The notes beneath the pieces were generated by a model that did no database searches, had not been told where the DNA came from, and was given only the letters and a program-made list of their open reading frames with translations. A DNA stretch of 64,000 nucleotides from Saccharopolyspora shandongensis (lineage in GTDB: Bacteria; Actinomycetota; Actinomycetes; Mycobacteriales; Pseudonocardiaceae), in assembly GCF_900106995.1 (NCBI RefSeq), contig NZ_FNOK01000042.1, positions 21,861-85,860 of the forward strand, given 5' to 3'. The position numbers were made by a program, and so were the translations under genes. The first letter of the stretch is position 1; each line of letters begins with the position of its first letter. Below, one piece after another: positions 61,093 through 64,000 of the stretch.

Positions 61093-61429
61093 GGGGGTTC
61101 TTGGACACTGGTCGCTGTGGACCTTCGTCGTGATCTTCCCGGCGGGTGAGCAGTGTCCGGCGAGAGCTCGTGGGTCGCACTTCGATGAGGACCAAAGCCC
61201 CAGGTTGATACCCCACCGCCGACGGCATTCTGGCCTTGACGGCGGTGCTCGCATGGCCGGCCATGTGCGCTTCACCGTCACCATGCTCTGCGAACCAGGC
61301 CAACCGATGCTCACCCTCGTGGACGAGGACGAGCTCGTTCGGCGTCAGGACCGTTGGACCCCGGCCACAGACCGACGGCGAGGCCAGCCGCACCCGTCGT
61401 CCTCGTAGACACCCTCCCCGGAGGTCGGT
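61093..61429. other. Gap before the SDR-like gene, possible decayed ORF
   Basis: A plus-strand ORF (61019-61408) contains ARMAGHVRFTVTMLCEPGQP and MLTLVDEDELVRRQDRWTP, which has coding character but no family I recognise and no clear start. The likely ribosome site of the next gene (GGAGG) is at its end. Confidence 0.35.
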
Positions 61430-62194
61430 ATGACGAACGTTCAACAGGGTGGCAGGGTCGCCCTCGTCACGGGCGCGAGCAGGGGGATCGGCGCGGCCGT
61501 GGTCCGGTTGCTGGCATCCCGGGGCATGCGGGTCGTCGTCAACTACCGCAGCAGCCGAGATGAGGCGGACGACGTGGTCGCCTCGATCAGGTCCACCGGT
61601 GGCCAGGCGATGGCTGTGCAGGCCGACGTGACAGACGGGGCCGCCGTGCTCGGCATGGTCGAGCAGGTCCGGGCCGCCATGGGCGAGGTGGAAGTCCTGG
61701 TCCACAACGCCCTGATCCCGTACGCCATCAAGTCGTTCGACGAGATCTCGTGGGACGAACTGGGTGGCAAGCTGGAACAGGAGATGCGAGCGGCCTTCCT
61801 GATGACGAAGGCCGTTGTCCCCGGCATGACCGAGGGCGGCTACGGACGGATCGTCTACCTCGGCACGGTGTTGAGCCGGCGGCCGCGTGCGGGCATGATC
61901 GCGCTCGGGACCGCTAAGGCGGCCCTGAGCCAGTTCGCCCGCTTCGTCGCGCAGGAGCTGGGGGCTCGCGGGATTACGGTCAACGTGGTGGCCCCGGGGC
62001 CGGTGGGCGAGACCACCATCGCCGATGCTGCCTTGGATCAGGAACACCAGCAGCGCCAGGCGGCCCAGACGGCACTGGGCCGCATCGCTTCCCCCGACGA
62101 CGTGGCTCGGGCCGTCGCCTTCTACGCCGGTGACGACAGCGGTTTCATCACGGGCACTACCGCACCGGTCAATGGCGGACTGGCCATGGATTGA
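61430..62194 (+). CDS. SDR-fold protein lacking the catalytic Tyr
   Basis: A 254-aa short-chain dehydrogenase/reductase fold. VALVTGASRGIGAAVVRLLA binds NAD(P), and the end ITGTTAPVNGGLAMD is the usual SDR C-terminus. In the active site the YxxxK Tyr is Leu159 (ALGTAK with Lys163 kept), the catalytic Ser is Thr146, and the NNAG motif is HNALI. It may be an inactive or repurposed SDR. GGAGGT site before ATG. The next gene starts 26 bp later on the same strand, so they form an operon. Confidence 0.88.
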   Translation: MTNVQQGGRVALVTGASRGIGAAVVRLLASRGMRVVVNYRSSRDEADDVVASIRSTGGQAMAVQADVTDGAAVLGMVEQVRAAMGEVEVLVHNALIPYAIKSFDEISWDELGGKLEQEMRAAFLMTKAVVPGMTEGGYGRIVYLGTVLSRRPRAGMIALGTAKAALSQFARFVAQELGARGITVNVVAPGPVGETTIADAALDQEHQQRQAAQTALGRIASPDDVARAVAFYAGDDSGFITGTTAPVNGGLAMD

Positions 62195-62220
62195 CGCATC
62201 CCGGAAAGGAGGCCTCGCAG

Positions 62221-63126
62221 GTGCATACCATCGACCTGACCTACGTCGGGCGGGGAATCCACGAGGAACTGGTCGCCTATGTCGCCGACCAGCAGGACTA
62301 CTACGAGCAGGAGGCAGTCCATGTCGCCCTACGCGATGGATGCGCCTGGGACGGCGAACGGGTCCGGCGGACCGCCACGATCGGGCTAGGCCGGGCGGTG
62401 CTATCGCGCGTGACCGACGGCATCCCGTGGACGGTTCTCTGCGTCAACACCCAGCGGCCGCTGTTCTGGCTGCTCGCCCGCGAGGCCTACGCGTCGGTCG
62501 AGGAGCTGAAGGGCCGCAGGATCGGCACCCACGCGCCGCGGACCGCGCCCGGGTGCTTCTCCCGCATAGTGCTCAGGAAGCACGGGCTCGATCCGGACCA
62601 TGACGTCCGGTCGGTCGTCATGACACCGGGCGACTACGGCCACCACCTCCGCCGGCTCGCCGAGGGCTCCCTGGACGCGGCGTTCGTCGGCAGCACCCTG
62701 GCGCCCGAGGTCACCGCCCAGGAGAACGGCCTGCGGCTGCTGGCCTTCGTCGGGGACCACTTCAGAATCCCCACAGTGGGCATCGCCGTGGACCCCACCC
62801 ACATAGCGCCGAACGATCCGGCGGTACTGGCCCTCGTGCGAGCCAACCGCCGAGCCCTGCGCACGATCCGCGACGACCCTGACCTCGCCGTCCGGTACGT
62901 CAACGCCCTCATCCCGAGCCTCAGCGAGACGGAGGCCAGTCGGCACTACCAACGCTACATCGCACGGTATTTCACCGCCGACGGCCGCCACGATCCGTCC
63001 GTCGCGGCCCAGGCGGTGTCGAGCGTGGCGCAGGAACTGGGCGTGTCCACAGTGCCCGACGCGGCCGACATCTACCGCACGGAACCAGCCGAGGGCTCGG
63101 GGGCGAACCGTCTCCCGGGGTCTTGA
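62221..63126 (+). CDS. Type-2 periplasmic-binding-protein fold protein without signal peptide
   Basis: A 301-aa protein of the NMT1/SsuA/THI5-like or dihydroxyphthalate-decarboxylase-like fold. Conserved pieces: IDLTYVGRGIHEELVAYVAD, the hinge strand VNTQRPLFWLLAREAYASVEELKGRRIGTHAPRTAPG, and GHHLRRLAEGSLDAAFVGSTLAPE. No signal peptide is present, so it is either cytosolic (enzyme-like) or not exported in the usual way. GTG with an AAAGGAGG site. Co-transcribed with the SDR-like gene; joint function unknown. Confidence 0.8.
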   Translation: MHTIDLTYVGRGIHEELVAYVADQQDYYEQEAVHVALRDGCAWDGERVRRTATIGLGRAVLSRVTDGIPWTVLCVNTQRPLFWLLAREAYASVEELKGRRIGTHAPRTAPGCFSRIVLRKHGLDPDHDVRSVVMTPGDYGHHLRRLAEGSLDAAFVGSTLAPEVTAQENGLRLLAFVGDHFRIPTVGIAVDPTHIAPNDPAVLALVRANRRALRTIRDDPDLAVRYVNALIPSLSETEASRHYQRYIARYFTADGRHDPSVAAQAVSSVAQELGVSTVPDAADIYRTEPAEGSGANRLPGS

Positions 63127-63199
63127 GGAGCGGATCGTCTTCGATGACGTCCCGGGCGCTGGTCGTCCCTTGGCCAGCGCGTCCGGCGAGGCGGATCCT

Positions 63200-63300
63200 G
63201 TGAGGGCGATCTGGAACGGCTCGATCAGCTTCGTTACCTGGAGGTCGGATCTGGCCTCAGCCACATGAGCGGTCTCGGTGTTCCGCTGGTGTGGCTGGGC
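63200..63300 (+). repeat. Partial repeat copy 3 with Ku 5' fragment 3
   Basis: Starts GTG and reads VRAIWNGSISFVT, a third Ku N-terminus, followed by the same tail (CTGGAGGTCGG, then TCTGGCCTCAG and CACATGAGCG). Only this right-hand third of the 300-bp unit is present. Confidence 0.7.
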
Positions 63301-63443
63301 GATAGATATCCCATGGGCTCACTGCGTGTGCTGTAGCCACGGGAGGCGGTGACTCGGGATGAGAGTCGGATCCAGTCGAGGCTGGTTTTGGGTGTGGTGA
63401 ACACGGGTGTCGTGTTGTTCACATTGGACAGTGTCTGGCGGAC

Positions 63444-63540
63444 TTACAGCACCGGGTCGTCGAGGTGGACGTCGTTCCAGTGCAGGGCGAGGGCTTCGCC
63501 TTCGCCCTGCCGGTGCCGATGAGGACTTCGCCGCTGCTCT
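63444..63540 (-). pseudogene. Tyrosine integrase remnant
   Basis: GEALALHWNDVHLDDPVL in one frame, with a VLIGTG stretch before it in another, matches the first conserved box of phage integrases (LxxTGLRRGEALALRWxDVDLD). Frameshifted and very short. Confidence 0.55.
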
Positions 63541-63603
63541 TGGGCTTCTCGCGGCCGTGACTGCCCGGTCTCGAGGATGCGTTGCTCCGCGGGGCTTCGC
63601 GGG

Positions 63604-64000
63604 TCAGTCTTCCTGCCAGCTGCTGATCGTGGCCTCGCCGCCGCACAGGTCGAAGACTCCGCTGTTGGTGGGCTCAATGGTCTTCGGCTCGCCGTTGTTC
63701 ATCTTCAGGCTCACGGCCCAGACCCGGTTGCAGGCCGGCCCGTCGGGACCGCCCTGGTCGGCGGGCCACTCGACGTCCGCAGCGGCCGACTGGCCGGGCT
63801 CGAGGATGACGGGGCCGCCCGTGCCGGGCTGGCCGTGGTTGATCTGGAGACCGTCGGACGGGTTCCCTTCCCGGTCCATGAACGTGATGTCCGGGAAGTC
63901 GTCGGTCAGGGTGCAGCTGGCCTCGCCGGCGTTCGTGACCTTCAGGTGGGCGTTCACGTGGCCGGTCGAAGAGAGCTCGAAAGACGGCTCGATGTTGCCG
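63604..64000 (-). CDS. DUF4232-like secreted protein (5' end outside window)
   Basis: The frame is open to the right edge; the visible 132 codons are the C-terminal part. HLKVTNAGEASCTLTDDFPD, ITFMDREGNPSDG, ILEPGQSAAADVEWPADQGG and a paired Cys (CNRVW, DLCGG) fit DUF4232, a beta-sandwich domain of secreted actinobacterial lipoproteins. The GTG at 63957 is not needed as a start because coding sequence continues upstream. Function unknown. Confidence 0.75.
   Translation of the reverse strand, partial: GNIEPSFELSSTGHVNAHLKVTNAGEASCTLTDDFPDITFMDREGNPSDGLQINHGQPGTGGPVILEPGQSAAADVEWPADQGGPDGPACNRVWAVSLKMNNGEPKTIEPTNSGVFDLCGGEATISSWQED

Larger units (their letters stand above)
63127..63603. other. 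Gap with repeat copy 3 and integrase debris
   Basis: No intact gene. Holds the third Ku-start repeat (63200-63300) and a tyrosine integrase remnant (63444-63540). Confidence 0.5.

Overview
High-GC actinobacterial chromosome. The gene style (GTG starts, AGGAGG ribosome sites, a DosS-type kinase, an Rpf factor, PQQ and acyl-CoA catabolic genes, many palindromic intergenic repeats) points to the Pseudonocardiaceae, for example a Saccharopolyspora-like genome. That placement is inference; no rRNA or marker gene is present.

Bases 1-48,000 look like ordinary, mostly intact chromosome. From the left: a left-truncated heme-type GAF sensor kinase; a DrrAB-like drug-export ABC pair whose ATPase gene carries a one-base frameshift; a luciferase-like oxidoreductase; an Rpf factor with a long structured leader; two secreted proteins (heparin-lyase-like, cyclophilin); and a TetR/FAD-monooxygenase pair. 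A divergent catabolic unit follows (MHS transporter against acyl-CoA dehydrogenase plus CaiB-type CoA-transferase) with one palindrome in front of each promoter. At 14.4-15.7 kb a 37-residue Asp-rich peptide lies directly upstream of a PIMT-like O-methyltransferase, the layout of an imiditide-type RiPP. Next come DJ-1, VanZ-RDD, Hsp20, a second MHS transporter and GTP-PEPCK. A PQQ module (cupredoxin-like partner, lanthanide-signature alcohol dehydrogenase, lone PqqC) sits beside a cation exchanger and a protoglobin. A C39-like lipoprotein and a TrxR-like flavoprotein lead to a four-gene acyl-activation cluster at 31-35 kb (HHxxxD acyltransferase, carrier protein, DhbE-like ligase, methyltransferase). 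Then: hydrolase, LAL regulator, hemerythrin, secreted PQQ-type propeller, aminoglycoside-phosphotransferase-fold enzyme, Cys-rich protein, PP2C-like protein, GNAT and others.

Bases 46-64 kb are accessory and decayed. There are fragments of CPBP protease, IS630, IS481, Nudix, FAH-family, tyrosine integrase and Tn3 transposase genes, and at least five fragments of Ku genes. About 300 bp is repeated directly at 49.3 and 60.8 kb, with a partial third copy at 63.2 kb. A two-gene Tn554-type unit (TnpA/TnpB tyrosine recombinases, 15-bp inverted ends) has inserted into the last codons of a Tn3-family tnpA, and both halves of that gene remain readable. Intact genes here include a VOC protein, a small secreted protein, a class A penicillin-binding protein, a SAM methyltransferase, an SDR-like protein lacking its catalytic Tyr, a type-2 binding-protein-fold protein and a DUF4232-like protein cut by the right edge. 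No tRNA, rRNA or CRISPR array was found.
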